Source of the DNA: Parashewanella tropica
Lineage (GTDB): Bacteria > Pseudomonadota > Gammaproteobacteria > Enterobacterales > Shewanellaceae
Assembly: GCF_004358445.1 (NCBI RefSeq)
Contig: NZ_CP037951.1
Coordinates: forward strand, 2,800,001 to 2,864,000
Direction: 5' to 3'
Length of the DNA stretch: 64,000 nucleotides
Part shown: positions 39,084-48,761 of the stretch, piece after piece
How the letters are laid out: each line of letters starts with the position of its first letter
Position numbering within the stretch: the stretch's first letter is position 1
Program-made: the position numbers and the translations under genes
The notes under the pieces: model-generated
Databases searched by the model: none
What the model was told of the DNA's origin: nothing
Seen by the model: only the letters and a program-made list of their open reading frames with translations

Positions 39084-40388
39084 TTACCTTTCCCAATACG
39101 CTTCTTCTAAGCTGTCTTCCCTTTCTGGTAACGCTCTTGATAAACGTGGGCTATGTTGTGCTAACACTTCAAACGCTACACGGTTTGCATACTTACAAAT
39201 TTGTGAGAATGAGGAGTAGCATAATCCGTTGGTGTCGTGCTTACTTGAACCCGGTACGTTCTCTTTGTGATACTCATTTGCAGACAAATCATGGAGCAAT
39301 GCAGCAAGTGCACCATCACCCGCACCGTTGGTGTTGCGGATTTTCTCTGGTCCCCCCATATAAGGAGAGATGTGAGCGAAGACTTTGATCGGCGTCTCAC
39401 AATCTTGTTTACGCTTAGGGCGAGAAAACTCATAGCGATTAAACTCAGGGATAGCGCCCGGCAATAGTGTGTGACGAGTTTCGCGCTTTTGTGATTCTTC
39501 AGTATAACCACCAGTGTAAAGCCCTACAGGCCCTGCAGTAGTGAGTACCATATCGCACCATTCAAGAGCAGCGTCACTTGCCAATAATGGATCAGCGTGG
39601 CCTGTTAATGCTTCGCCTTCATCTTCATTCATCGCAAGTATGGTGACATGTTCTTTAATAAAGTCTTGCCACCACAGAGGATCTTCAGCAATTAGAAATT
39701 TAGTCCCCAACGTCAATACTACAGGTACATCTGCTGCTTTGGCGTATTCAATCGCCGCCATTGCAGATTCCGTCATTCTATCTTCTTTGCTGGCTCTCAT
39801 AAGGTAAGCCGTCAAAACAAGCGCAGAACTGTTTTGGATCATTTCTTTATTGATGTATTCAGGGCTAAGTTTATCCATTACCCCTTTACTGATAGCAAAG
39901 GTTCGCTCACCGCAATCTGAAATCAAAGTAAAGCATCTGCCCATTGAACCTTCTACAGGTTGCAGAAAGTTAAGGTCAACTTTTGAAGAGGTATCGCATA
40001 AATAACGATAAGAGTAACTGCCCACTTCGATGTTCTTACTCATCACACCGAATAACACTGAGCGATCATCAGCTAAGATAGAATAGTTATGAACCGTATT
40101 ACCTATGGTCCCACCTGCAAATTCATCGCTAATCAAATCTTGAGCTTTAAGCTCTTGGTACAAGCGCTCCGCTTTTTCATCGTCAATCAGCGTCGAATTT
40201 CCTTTTGGTAACCCATAACGCTGAATGAGCTCATCCCCGACTTTTGCTTCTATATCAACTAAGGTTTGATCGATACCACAGATGTATGTTCTAACAGTGT
40301 TTGCTTGATGGTTGAGTTGCTTTAATAGTGGATCTCTTGTTGTAACGGGAAAGTAGTGTTTGGATTTTCGCTGACCAGGAAACTTCAT
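39084..40388 (-). CDS. gsk: Inosine-guanosine kinase (PfkB family)
   Basis: 434 residues, as in E. coli Gsk. It opens MKFPGQRKSKHYFPVTTRDPL, has the Gly-Gly substrate loop EFAGGTIGNTVHN, and the PfkB signature NTNGAGDGALAALLHDL with the catalytic Asp. It phosphorylates inosine and guanosine for purine salvage. In related genomes it sits near adk; here the unknown paralogue pair and an IS lie between them. Confidence 0.95.
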   Translation of the reverse strand: MKFPGQRKSKHYFPVTTRDPLLKQLNHQANTVRTYICGIDQTLVDIEAKVGDELIQRYGLPKGNSTLIDDEKAERLYQELKAQDLISDEFAGGTIGNTVHNYSILADDRSVLFGVMSKNIEVGSYSYRYLCDTSSKVDLNFLQPVEGSMGRCFTLISDCGERTFAISKGVMDKLSPEYINKEMIQNSSALVLTAYLMRASKEDRMTESAMAAIEYAKAADVPVVLTLGTKFLIAEDPLWWQDFIKEHVTILAMNEDEGEALTGHADPLLASDAALEWCDMVLTTAGPVGLYTGGYTEESQKRETRHTLLPGAIPEFNRYEFSRPKRKQDCETPIKVFAHISPYMGGPEKIRNTNGAGDGALAALLHDLSANEYHKENVPGSSKHDTNGLCYSSFSQICKYANRVAFEVLAQHSPRLSRALPEREDSLEEAYWER

Positions 40389-40495
40389 ATTCGGTTCTCT
40401 TATCTATGCATCCATGCAGCTGTAGTGATAGCAAGCTATCCTAAAGTGAAATTTGCCGAATTTTATCACATGAAAAGTCAGTTTTGCTATTGCTA

Positions 40496-42121
40496 TTAGC
40501 GTAAGTGCTTTTTGAGCGTGACTTTTCTAAAGTGATCCGTGGTCATTTCTTCCATATAAAATGGATTGGTTATTTTCTTCCAAGTACTGAGCATTTTTTC
40601 AACACTATCTTTTGTTGTCAGTTTCCAGTTATCATCTTGGCTACCAGTTCTCATTTCAATGATATCAGTCACTTTAGCTCCTACTAAATCATGAAAAAGT
40701 ATGCAGCACTCACTATCTACAGGAACTCGTGTAAAATCAGTATTAGGAATACTATTAACATACACTAATAAGGCTGGTATTTTTATTTTTTCTGCAACAG
40801 TTTTCTCAAGACTTTGTTCTAGTTCAGCCAAGTGCGACTCTTGATATTGCTGTCTCGGTAACTCTCCTTTAATTTTTAATACTATCTCTAATGCAACTTG
40901 TGGGTGTTCATTCTTATAGGAATCAATTAACCGTATAAATCCCTGCAAGCTTCGCTTTTCTGTAATTGTTGAACGCCCATCGCGCCCTATATAACTTATC
41001 GAAAATTCTCTATCAGTAGGATGAGTTCGTTGTGGAAAAGAAAAATTTAATGAGGCAGTTAGAACCTCTCCCATCATTCCTCCACTATCACCTAGTAATA
41101 ATGGCCCCAATAAAAAACCTATATTCCTAGTTTGACGTGTACGCCTTTGCTGAGGGGGAACCTGAGACTGAGTAGTCATTCTTGAAGTTCTGTCTCTTCT
41201 ACCGCTTTCTTGCCTTTGATTATTGAGAAGGAAAGATAGAAGAGGAGGAAATCCATTACTCGAGCCTCTATGATCTGAATTTTGTCTCTGGGGGAAAACA
41301 CAATCTTCACATGGAGGCACTCCTCCCATATTAATAATTTCAAAGTCACCGACATCAGTAGTACATACGTTTGCTCCCGCTGGTTCTATATCAGCAGTGG
41401 TGACAGCACTGCGGCAATCTAATAAAAACGCTCGTTGATGTTCAAGTTCAGCTAGTTTAATTGAAGCAGACGATGATTCGTCATTTAACCACTGTATTAA
41501 ATTTTTAGTTGCTTGCTCATTAGCGGTCTCAATTGATAGTTGAGAACTTATTAAAGTAGCATGGTAACGACTTCCTTGTTGCTTAATAGTAAAGTGCATG
41601 CCTTTACAATAAAACGCCTGACTTGTCTTAGCCGCACCTTTCACTCTAAGCGACACTAAATAAGCAGAACCTAACTCTTCTTTACTAGGGCATAAAGATT
41701 GACTAACACTGGATGGAAGTTCATTCACCATACGACACAGTTCAGAACATTTTTTAGATTGGTGTTGTAAGTGAAAAGCTTGAAATTGAAGCGCATTGGC
41801 TCTTACATTCGGATGATTGATGATACAGGTATATTGATCAAGGAGTTTCGCACTTTCTGATAGCTTAAAACGATCATAGCGCTCTGCTTTATGAGGGTGT
41901 AAACGCCTACTTACAGCACTTGGAGAAGTTTCAAAGCCCTCTACAAAAATAGTCAGTTGCTGTCCAACTTGTTTCAAGTTGGGTTTTATACACAAATAAG
42001 CATCACCAACTTTTAATGATTCATGTGTTTTTTCAAGGCCGTTGTGAATAATACTATGGTAATAGCTTCGCTCAAATTCTGTGTTATCAACAGCTTGAGT
42101 TAACTCAGAACATGTTGCCAT
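40496..42121 (-). CDS. Unknown protein, paralogue A of a tandem pair
   Basis: 541 residues. The N-terminal 250 are homologous to the neighbouring 287-residue protein: both have YYxSI...L(K)xG(D/E)A, CIINHPNVRxNAxxFQxF, a CxELCxxxNELPSSVS segment, SLxxKG...CKGMxFxI and a (L/I)xxWLND motif. A low-complexity Arg/Ser/Gln-rich linker (about 285-345) leads to a distinct C-terminal domain (about 345-541). The pattern YYHSII...LKVGDAYL, then AYLVSLRVKG, then HFTIKQQGSRY faintly recalls SH2 domains, but the invariant Arg motif is not convincing. It has no signal peptide. The role is unknown; a host-interaction or immune function is a hypothesis. Confidence 0.72.
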   Translation of the reverse strand: MATCSELTQAVDNTEFERSYYHSIIHNGLEKTHESLKVGDAYLCIKPNLKQVGQQLTIFVEGFETSPSAVSRRLHPHKAERYDRFKLSESAKLLDQYTCIINHPNVRANALQFQAFHLQHQSKKCSELCRMVNELPSSVSQSLCPSKEELGSAYLVSLRVKGAAKTSQAFYCKGMHFTIKQQGSRYHATLISSQLSIETANEQATKNLIQWLNDESSSASIKLAELEHQRAFLLDCRSAVTTADIEPAGANVCTTDVGDFEIINMGGVPPCEDCVFPQRQNSDHRGSSNGFPPLLSFLLNNQRQESGRRDRTSRMTTQSQVPPQQRRTRQTRNIGFLLGPLLLGDSGGMMGEVLTASLNFSFPQRTHPTDREFSISYIGRDGRSTITEKRSLQGFIRLIDSYKNEHPQVALEIVLKIKGELPRQQYQESHLAELEQSLEKTVAEKIKIPALLVYVNSIPNTDFTRVPVDSECCILFHDLVGAKVTDIIEMRTGSQDDNWKLTTKDSVEKMLSTWKKITNPFYMEEMTTDHFRKVTLKKHLR

Positions 42122-42438
42122 AACTAAACTAATAAAGTGATTTTTATCAATAGTTTAGCACTGAAATTTAGTACACCTAATTAAAGATAATTCATCGCTG
42201 ACTTATAAAGTAATTAACTCTAATATACAAAGCCTGTTCGATAGTAGACCTTTCAATTAAAACACTTAACTTGTTCAACTCACACTCAAATTCACGAAAG
42301 CAAGCTAACGGTATATCTTCAATTAGAATTTGTAGCTGCCCTCGAGGTCTTTACTCAAAAATGTCCAGAAACATAACTGGCAATTAATGATGAAACGGTA
42401 AAGGGTTGTTTTAATTATTCCGCTAACAAACACAATTG
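42122..42438. other. Intergenic region between the two paralogues
   Basis: 317 AT-rich bases. It holds the upstream box of paralogue A (42174-42195) and probably its promoter. No further coding frame or RNA was supported. Confidence 0.6.
42174..42195 (-). promoter_or_regulatory. Shared 22-bp box upstream of paralogue A
   Basis: A 22-base sequence identical to 43356-43377 upstream of paralogue B, ending 52 bases before this gene's start. Its plus-strand form begins CACCTAATTAAAG and ends GATAATTCAT. The match continues more loosely downstream. Either a duplicated operator or a conserved promoter part. Confidence 0.65.
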
Positions 42439-43302
42439 TCATTCGGAGTGCTCGGGGGTTACATTAGTTTGCCATTCAAAACTATCAGTTGGTAGATCAG
42501 GGTAATCGTCCATGTTAATCAATTCAAATGTATCTGACATAGCTACGTCTTTACCATCAGACGTAATTGAACAGCTAGTATCAATCAATAGAGTATGCCT
42601 ATGTTGAACTTTCGCTCGACGTAAAATAATTTCTGTACCTTCGTCATTTAGCCATTCAGAAAGATCTTTGATTGCTTGTGCTTCTTCCTCTTTTGAGAAC
42701 AAACCAGGGTTGAGTACCTGTACCTGATACTGATTATCTTGACGTTCAATTTTGAAGTACATCCCTTTGCAGAAGAAAAATTTGTTGGTTTCTTCACCTT
42801 TAATTTTCAGCGATTGTATATACGCAGCAATTAAATCTTCTCTATCAGGACAAACGATCACAGAAACACTGGAAGGTAATTCGTTAATTAAACCACATAA
42901 TTCAGCACATTGGGCTTCGGGATGTAATCGTTGAAACTCTTGAAAGTGGTAAGCATTATTTCTCACATTAGGGTGATTGATAATACAAACAAACCGCTCA
43001 AGTATTTGATCATATTTAATAGGTACATCACCAGAGTCTTCAATAAAAAATGCGCCTAATCGATTCGGGCTACCTTCTTTTTCAGGCACAGTGGAAAGGT
43101 AAGGCATTCTAAATAAAAATATGTCATCTTTCATAGCCATTCTTTCTGCAACAGACATTTCAGATGTTATATGAATGCTAGCTTCACCCAACTTTAAAGC
43201 ATCATGAGTTTGATCAAATCCCTCGCGCACAATGCTAAGGTAATACTGCTGTTCAAGATATGCGTTGTCTAACTGTTGTACTGACTCTACTCGGGTAGTC
43301 AT
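42439..43302 (-). CDS. Unknown protein, paralogue B of a tandem pair
   Basis: 287 residues, matching the N-terminal half of paralogue A along its length but ending after a LINMDDYPDLP segment, so it lacks the linker and C-terminal domain. It keeps QQYYLSIVREGFDQTHDALKLGEA, CIINHPNVRNNAYHFQEF, CAELCGLINELPSSVS, SLKIKG and CKGMYFKIERQDNQY. The pair appears to be a duplication with loss or gain of the C-terminal domain. It is 317 bases upstream of paralogue A and 93 bases from the IS3 element. Function unknown. Confidence 0.7.
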   Translation of the reverse strand: MTTRVESVQQLDNAYLEQQYYLSIVREGFDQTHDALKLGEASIHITSEMSVAERMAMKDDIFLFRMPYLSTVPEKEGSPNRLGAFFIEDSGDVPIKYDQILERFVCIINHPNVRNNAYHFQEFQRLHPEAQCAELCGLINELPSSVSVIVCPDREDLIAAYIQSLKIKGEETNKFFFCKGMYFKIERQDNQYQVQVLNPGLFSKEEEAQAIKDLSEWLNDEGTEIILRRAKVQHRHTLLIDTSCSITSDGKDVAMSDTFELINMDDYPDLPTDSFEWQTNVTPEHSE

Positions 43303-43355
43303 ATTATTAAAAAATAAATGAATGTTATTAATAACTCTAGCACCACATCTAAACG

Positions 43356-43377
43356 CACCTAATTAAAGATAATTCAT
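43356..43377 (-). promoter_or_regulatory. Shared 22-bp box upstream of paralogue B
   Basis: Identical to 42174-42195 and at almost the same distance from the start codon (53 bases). It lies just inside the IS3 insertion point at 43395, which has cut the region further upstream. Confidence 0.65.
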
Positions 43378-43423
43378 GGCTAATTTTTCATTTTTTGTCT
43401 CGTCCTAAAATACGTTGACGGTT

Positions 43424-44233
43424 TTAATGTAAATCCAAGAGCATTTGCTCTTGGATTTTTTTATGCACTTGGTTCGGTGTTTTCATCTCTAAACTTAAAT
43501 GCGGTCTCATATCGTTGTATATCGCTATTGATTCATCGATGAGCAACTTTAATTCATCAATATTTTTACATTGATATACAAGGAACTCCTGCTTCAGTAT
43601 ACCATTCACCCTCTCTGCGAGTGCATTTTGATAGCAGTCATAACCATCAGTCATTGAGGGTATTATATTATTTTGCTTAAGTTTATTCTGATAAATAGCA
43701 GAGCAATATTGTAACCCTCTGTCTGAGTGATGAATTGCGTTACGTCTATAACACCTATGGCTAACAGCCATATCTAGCGCTTTAACCACGTCTGTCGCTT
43801 TCATTCCATCACTTAATTCATAGCCCATTATTTTTCGACTATAAGCATCAGTGACAAGCGAGAGATAATGCACACCATCATCACTTTCCACATAAGTGAT
43901 ATCACTTACCAAGACTTCTTCAGCTCTTTGTGGCGTGTAATCCTTTAACAAATTCGGATGCTTTTTCATCCAATGCTTACTGTTAGTCGTTTTCCTATAA
44001 CTACGCTTGGGTTGAATTAGCAGGTGTTCTTCCCTCAGATAGTCGAATAGGCCATCTCGCCCGAGCTTTATGCCTTCCTCCATAAGTTGAGGCTTCAGAA
44101 GATAGTACAGTTTCCTACCGCCTAATCGTGGCATAAATCGCCGTAACGCTAGCACCATATTTTTTACTGGAGCTAACATGATAGCCCGTTTTTTATCTCT
44201 ATATTCCCTTTGATAAATTGATTGCCTCGTCAT
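43424..44233 (-). CDS. IS3-family transposase OrfB (catalytic part)
   Basis: 269 residues from its own ATG; the frame is open further upstream into the orfA end, as expected for an OrfAB fusion. The DDE integrase core is intact: Asp in VLVSDITYVE, Asp in IHHSDRGLQYCS and Glu in NALAERVNGILKQE. An N-terminal HTH_21-like region (YREYRDKKRAIMLAP) precedes it. Catalyses copy-out/paste-in transposition when joined to OrfA. Confidence 0.95.
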   Translation of the reverse strand: MTRQSIYQREYRDKKRAIMLAPVKNMVLALRRFMPRLGGRKLYYLLKPQLMEEGIKLGRDGLFDYLREEHLLIQPKRSYRKTTNSKHWMKKHPNLLKDYTPQRAEEVLVSDITYVESDDGVHYLSLVTDAYSRKIMGYELSDGMKATDVVKALDMAVSHRCYRRNAIHHSDRGLQYCSAIYQNKLKQNNIIPSMTDGYDCYQNALAERVNGILKQEFLVYQCKNIDELKLLIDESIAIYNDMRPHLSLEMKTPNQVHKKIQEQMLLDLH

Positions 44234-44262
44234 GCCAAGAAGCTTACAAGCCTTGCTTAAAC

Positions 44263-44664
44263 TTACTTGCTTTTGTACCTGAAGGTTTCTTGCTCCTTGG
44301 CTATAAGCTTTTTTCGCAACCCTATACCATGTTCAGCATCAATAATATCGACGACTTCATTAAGTAATAGGTTACGTAACTTTTCATCCTTCAACTCTCG
44401 CTCTAAGCGCTTAATCTTTTGAGCTGGTGTTTCTTTGGCTTTAGGTGATTTAGACATGGTTATTTTCGGTGGTTGACACCAATCTAGCTTACCGTGTTTT
44501 CTCAACCATGTAAGTACTGTTGAGCGACCTTGGATACCATAGATTTTTTGAGCTTGCTTATAGGTCATATCACCTTTTTCAACAGCTGCAACAACCTGCA
44601 ATTTAAAGCCTAATGAATAATCACGTTGTGTACGTTTTATATAGGTAGGATCTGGGTTTGTCAT
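44263..44664 (-). CDS. IS3-family transposase OrfA (DNA-binding part)
   Basis: 133 residues from ATG 44664, which has AGGA 6 bases upstream. It has a helix-turn-helix (YSLGFKLQVVAAVEKGDMTYKQAQKIYGI) and a C-terminal leucine-rich coiled coil (IKRLERELKDEKLRNLLLNEVVDII). Near its end TAC AAA AGC offers an A-AAA-G slippery run (44270-44274) that shifts -1 into the orfB frame to make the transposase. Confidence 0.93.
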   Translation of the reverse strand: MTNPDPTYIKRTQRDYSLGFKLQVVAAVEKGDMTYKQAQKIYGIQGRSTVLTWLRKHGKLDWCQPPKITMSKSPKAKETPAQKIKRLERELKDEKLRNLLLNEVVDIIDAEHGIGLRKKLIAKEQETFRYKSK

Positions 44665-44715
44665 AATAAGTCCTAAATGTGTAAACACATTTCAGGACGG
44701 GACATTTAATAGATC

Positions 44716-44743
44716 AAAAAAGCCTGCTCAATGGCAGGCTTTT
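44716..44743 (-). terminator. adk terminator
   Basis: On the minus strand AAAAGCCTGC and GCAGGCTTTT pair around a 6-base loop, followed by a T tract, 20 bases after the adk stop. Confidence 0.88.
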
Positions 44744-44763
44744 CATTCAACATTTTAAAACGT

Positions 44764-45456
<693 letters not shown>

Positions 45457-45457
45457 T

Positions 45458-45513
45458 TAGGGGCTGTTTATCTTTCGAGATGGTTTTTCATCCTTAAAGA
45501 TAAACAGCCCCTA
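45458..45513. repeat. 18-bp perfect inverted repeat upstream of adk
   Basis: Two 18-base arms (45458-45475 and 45496-45513), perfect complements, around 20 bases that contain a further GATG/CATC pair. The arm core is GGGGCTGTTTATC. It lies 49 bases upstream of adk. No T tract follows on the minus strand, so it is not an obvious terminator of cnoX. It might be a repetitive palindrome or the end remnant of an element. Confidence 0.75.
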
Positions 45514-45616
45514 GTTAAAAACGGGCATGTGAATATTAAGAAACGGTGATCTTCGCACATCTGACCTCATATGAGAAGAGTCACCCACTTTTTGAACATA
45601 ACTAGTCAGTCGGAAA

Positions 45617-46477
45617 CTAGTACAACAAGGTATACAGTTGACGACGATATTGGTTAGCCAATGTGTTTCCTTGACCAATCGCCGTTAAGATTTCCATAAA
45701 CACATGCTTAACTTCACCATCTTGAGCCGATATATCTTTCTGAAGCACAGCAAATAGTAAATCCAGCGCTTCTTCATTACGATTCACTTGATGTAATGCT
45801 TTGGCTAGATTCATCAAAACCGCTAAATCTGTAGGGTTAGATTCAAAAGCTTGTTGAAGCTCTCTGATCTCTGGCGTATCAGCCGCATCTTTAGCCAAAT
45901 CTAATTTCGCCATCAAACTATGGTAGTAACTGTCTTGATCGGCTAAACCGATACTTGCTAGTAGAGTTTCAGCTTGTGCCACTTCACCAACAAGCAATGA
46001 CGCATCTGCGAAAGCTAAAGCAACTTCTGCAACCTGCGAATCTTGATATGCCGCTTTTAGCAATTCTAAAGCTTGAGTCACGTCTTCTGTACTACGAGCT
46101 TCATTCGCCAAAATTTGCTTAGCCTGCGCCAAGTTCAGTTGCCACTGTGCCGGTAAATGCTTTTCCAGTACTTCAAGAACTTCAGGACGAGGCTTAATAC
46201 CCGCAAAACCGTCAATTGGCTGACCTTTGCTTAACAGCAAGGTTGTCGGCAGTGATTGAATTTGAAAATACTGTGCAATTTCAATTTGGGTATCGCAATC
46301 TACGGTCGCCAAAATGAAACGACTGCTATTTTCAGTGGCAATGGTTTGCATTTCTTGTTGAAATGCCAAGGTTTCCTGTTGCTGTTGTGAGGTAAAGACC
46401 ATCACGACCAAATGCTCTTTAGAAGCATCGACAACTTGTTGAATGTTTTCTTTAGTTAGGGCAATGATGTTTGACAT
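45617..46477 (-). CDS. cnoX: Thioredoxin-like co-chaperone CnoX (YbbN)
   Basis: 286 residues. An N-terminal thioredoxin fold (ENIQQVVDASKEHLVVMVFTS, FILATVDCDTQ, FQIQSLPTTLLL) is followed by a TPR-like C-terminal half (from about 115: ILANEARSTEDVTQALELLKAAYQ, FESNPTDLAVLMNLAKALHQVNRNEEALDLLF). The active-site CxxC is replaced by SQQQ, so no redox chemistry at that site is expected. In E. coli CnoX is a hypochlorite-activated holdase that works with GroEL. It lies just downstream of htpG. Confidence 0.9.
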   Translation of the reverse strand: MSNIIALTKENIQQVVDASKEHLVVMVFTSQQQQETLAFQQEMQTIATENSSRFILATVDCDTQIEIAQYFQIQSLPTTLLLSKGQPIDGFAGIKPRPEVLEVLEKHLPAQWQLNLAQAKQILANEARSTEDVTQALELLKAAYQDSQVAEVALAFADASLLVGEVAQAETLLASIGLADQDSYYHSLMAKLDLAKDAADTPEIRELQQAFESNPTDLAVLMNLAKALHQVNRNEEALDLLFAVLQKDISAQDGEVKHVFMEILTAIGQGNTLANQYRRQLYTLLY

Positions 46478-46512
46478 AACGATCCCATTTATACACCGAA
46501 TCTAATTTCGGA

Positions 46513-46539
46513 TAAAAAATAAGGCGGGAAATCCCGCCT
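46513..46539 (-). terminator. htpG terminator
   Basis: On the minus strand AGGCGGGA-TT-TCCCGCCT is followed by a T-rich tract, 15 bases after the htpG stop and before cnoX. Confidence 0.85.
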
Positions 46540-46553
46540 CACTCTATTGCCAA

Positions 46554-48467
46554 CTATTTCAAGCTAGCAACTAGCATTTGGTTCATCAACTTAATGAAGT
46601 TTGATGGATCGGCTAGGCTGCCTTTTTCAGAAAGTTGAGCTTGTTGCAGTAACAAGTTCGCCCAATCAGCAAAGGCTTGCTCGTCTTGCTCTTGATCCAG
46701 ACGCTCCATTAGAGGGTGTTCTGGATTGATCTCAAATAATGGCTTAACTTCAGGTACTTCTTGACCAGCAGCTTCCATTAATTTGATCATCTGAGTAGAC
46801 ATTTCGCCCTCACCAGTAACCACACAAGCAGGAGTATCAGTTAGACGAGTCGTCACTTTTACATCACTCACTTTATCAGCAAGTACGTCTTTAACGCGCT
46901 TAACTAACGCTTCAGAATCAGCAGCAAGCTTTTCAGCAGCTTCTTTTTCTTCTTTGTCTTCTAAGTCACCCAGTTCTAGATCGCCCTGAGTTACAGAGTG
47001 CAGTTTCTTCTCTTTAAACTCATTTAAGTGATTTACTAACCACTCATCAATGCGATCGTGCATCAAGATAACTTCGATGCCTTTCTTACGAAGTAGCTCA
47101 AGGTGTGGACTGTGAGCCGCAGCTTCATAGCTATCCGCAACAATATAGTAAATCTTGTCCTGACCTTCTTTCATACGCTCGATGTACTGCTCAAGCGATG
47201 TGGTTGGCGCTGATGAATCTTCGTTGGTAGAAGAGAAACGAAGTAAGCCAGCGATGCGCTCTTTGTTAGCGAAATCTTCAGCAGGGCCTTCTTTCAGCAC
47301 TTGACCAAATTCAGCGTAGAACTGTTGGTACTTTTCAGCGTCATTTTTCGCTAGTTTTTCAAGCATACCCAATACACGCTTAGTGATACCGCTTCGCATA
47401 GATTGAGTCACTTTGTTGTCTTGCAAGATTTCACGAGACACGTTTAGTGGTAAATCATTTGAGTCAATCAAGCCTTTAACAAAACGAAGGTATGAAGGCA
47501 TGAATGATTCAGCGTCATCCATAATAAATACGCGCTGAACAAACAGTTTTAGCCCTTGCTTAGCGTCACGATTCCATAAATCCCAAGGGGCTTTAGATGG
47601 AATATATAGCAGGCTTGTATACTCGTGCTTACCTTCTACACGGTTGTGCGCCCATAATAGTGGATCAGTAAAGTCATGAGATACATGCTTGTAGAATTCG
47701 TTGTACTCTTCGTCAGTGATGTCCGATTTATTGCGAGTCCAAAGCGCAGTGGCTTTGTTCATGCCTTTCCACTCACCTTCGGTGGCAGCAATTTTTTCAC
47801 CGTCAGGACCTTCAGATTCAGGCTGACCTTCTTCCCACATTTCAACAGGGATTGAGATATGATCTGAGTACTTGGTGATGATAGACTTCAAACGCCAGTC
47901 ATCAGCAAATTCTTTTTCTTCGTCACGTAGGAAAAGAGTGATCTTAGTACCACGATCTTCTTTAGAGATGTTCTCTACCGAAAACTCACCTTCACCTTCT
48001 GACTCCCACTTAACGCCTTCGTCAGCGCCATGACCAGCGGCACGAGTCTCAACCGTTACTTTCTTAGCAACGATAAAAGCGGAATAGAAACCAACACCAA
48101 ACTGACCGATCAGTTGTGAATCTTTAGCGGCATCACCCGATAAGTTAGAGAAGAACTCAGCAGTACCTGATTTAGCAATGGTACCTAAGTGCTCAATCAC
48201 ACCATCGCGAGTCATACCAATACCGTTATCTTCAATGGTAACTGTACCTAACTCTTTGTTCGCACTTACACGAACACGTAACTCTCCGTTGCCTTCATAT
48301 AAAGCATCATTGGTTAAAGCGTTATAACGTAATTTATCTGCTGCATCCGCCGCGTTTGAGACAAGCTCACGTAAGAAGATCTCTTTGTTTGAATACAAAG
48401 AGTGGATCATGAGTTGGAGTAACTGTTTTACTTCGGTTTGAAAACCATGAGTTTCTTGCTGAGACAT
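46554..48467 (-). CDS. htpG: Chaperone protein HtpG (Hsp90)
   Basis: 637 residues. The GHKL ATPase motifs are visible: [29 protein letters not shown] and [14 protein letters not shown]. The middle domain and the C-terminal dimerisation domain follow. ATP-dependent cytosolic chaperone of the heat-shock response. A clear sigma-32 promoter lies upstream. Confidence 0.98.
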   Translation of the reverse strand: MSQQETHGFQTEVKQLLQLMIHSLYSNKEIFLRELVSNAADAADKLRYNALTNDALYEGNGELRVRVSANKELGTVTIEDNGIGMTRDGVIEHLGTIAKSGTAEFFSNLSGDAAKDSQLIGQFGVGFYSAFIVAKKVTVETRAAGHGADEGVKWESEGEGEFSVENISKEDRGTKITLFLRDEEKEFADDWRLKSIITKYSDHISIPVEMWEEGQPESEGPDGEKIAATEGEWKGMNKATALWTRNKSDITDEEYNEFYKHVSHDFTDPLLWAHNRVEGKHEYTSLLYIPSKAPWDLWNRDAKQGLKLFVQRVFIMDDAESFMPSYLRFVKGLIDSNDLPLNVSREILQDNKVTQSMRSGITKRVLGMLEKLAKNDAEKYQQFYAEFGQVLKEGPAEDFANKERIAGLLRFSSTNEDSSAPTTSLEQYIERMKEGQDKIYYIVADSYEAAAHSPHLELLRKKGIEVILMHDRIDEWLVNHLNEFKEKKLHSVTQGDLELGDLEDKEEKEAAEKLAADSEALVKRVKDVLADKVSDVKVTTRLTDTPACVVTGEGEMSTQMIKLMEAAGQEVPEVKPLFEINPEHPLMERLDQEQDEQAFADWANLLLQQAQLSEKGSLADPSNFIKLMNQMLVASLK

Positions 48468-48531
48468 GAATAAACCCTTTTGAAACTAAAAACTATACGG
48501 CTACAGCCGCTCTAAAAATCTAATAATTAAT

Positions 48532-48559
48532 AGATGGGGGATGTTTTTTTCATTTCAAG
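48532..48559 (-). promoter_or_regulatory. htpG: Sigma-32 (RpoH) promoter of htpG
   Basis: Read on the minus strand: CTTGAAA, 13 bases, CCCCATCT, 64 bases before the htpG start. Both boxes match the heat-shock consensus (CTTGAAA and CCCCATNT) perfectly. Confidence 0.93.
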
Positions 48560-48761
48560 AGGAAAAATTAAGAATAAAGATGATTGGTGAGTTTTTCTAA
48601 ATAAATGCATCTAATTAAAGTAACTAGATCAAATCATTGAGAAACTGTTTACTTTGATCTTTTAAGTTCATATCGTAAAACTTGCAAATGCATCTATGAT
48701 GGAACCCTGTAATTGAATCTTCTAACTCTCCTATCGAGTCGTTCAAAGTTGAAGTATTAGT

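Larger units (their letters stand above)
43396..44704 (-). mobile_element. IS3-family insertion sequence, complete
   Basis: 1309 bases. The terminal inverted repeats are TGTCTCGTCCTAAAAT (left) and TGTCCCGTCCTGAAAT (right end, read inward), with further agreement inside. Each end is flanked by TTT (43393-43395 and 44705-44707), a fitting 3-bp target duplication, though in a T-rich site. It carries orfA and orfB with an intact -1 frameshift signal, so it looks recently active. It inserted between paralogue B and the adk terminator. Confidence 0.9.

Noticed and set aside
40496-42121. Calling paralogue A an SH2-domain protein
   Set aside because: The similarity is limited to spacing of a few aromatic and hydrophobic residues, and the phosphotyrosine-binding Arg motif is not clear. 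Left as a hypothesis.
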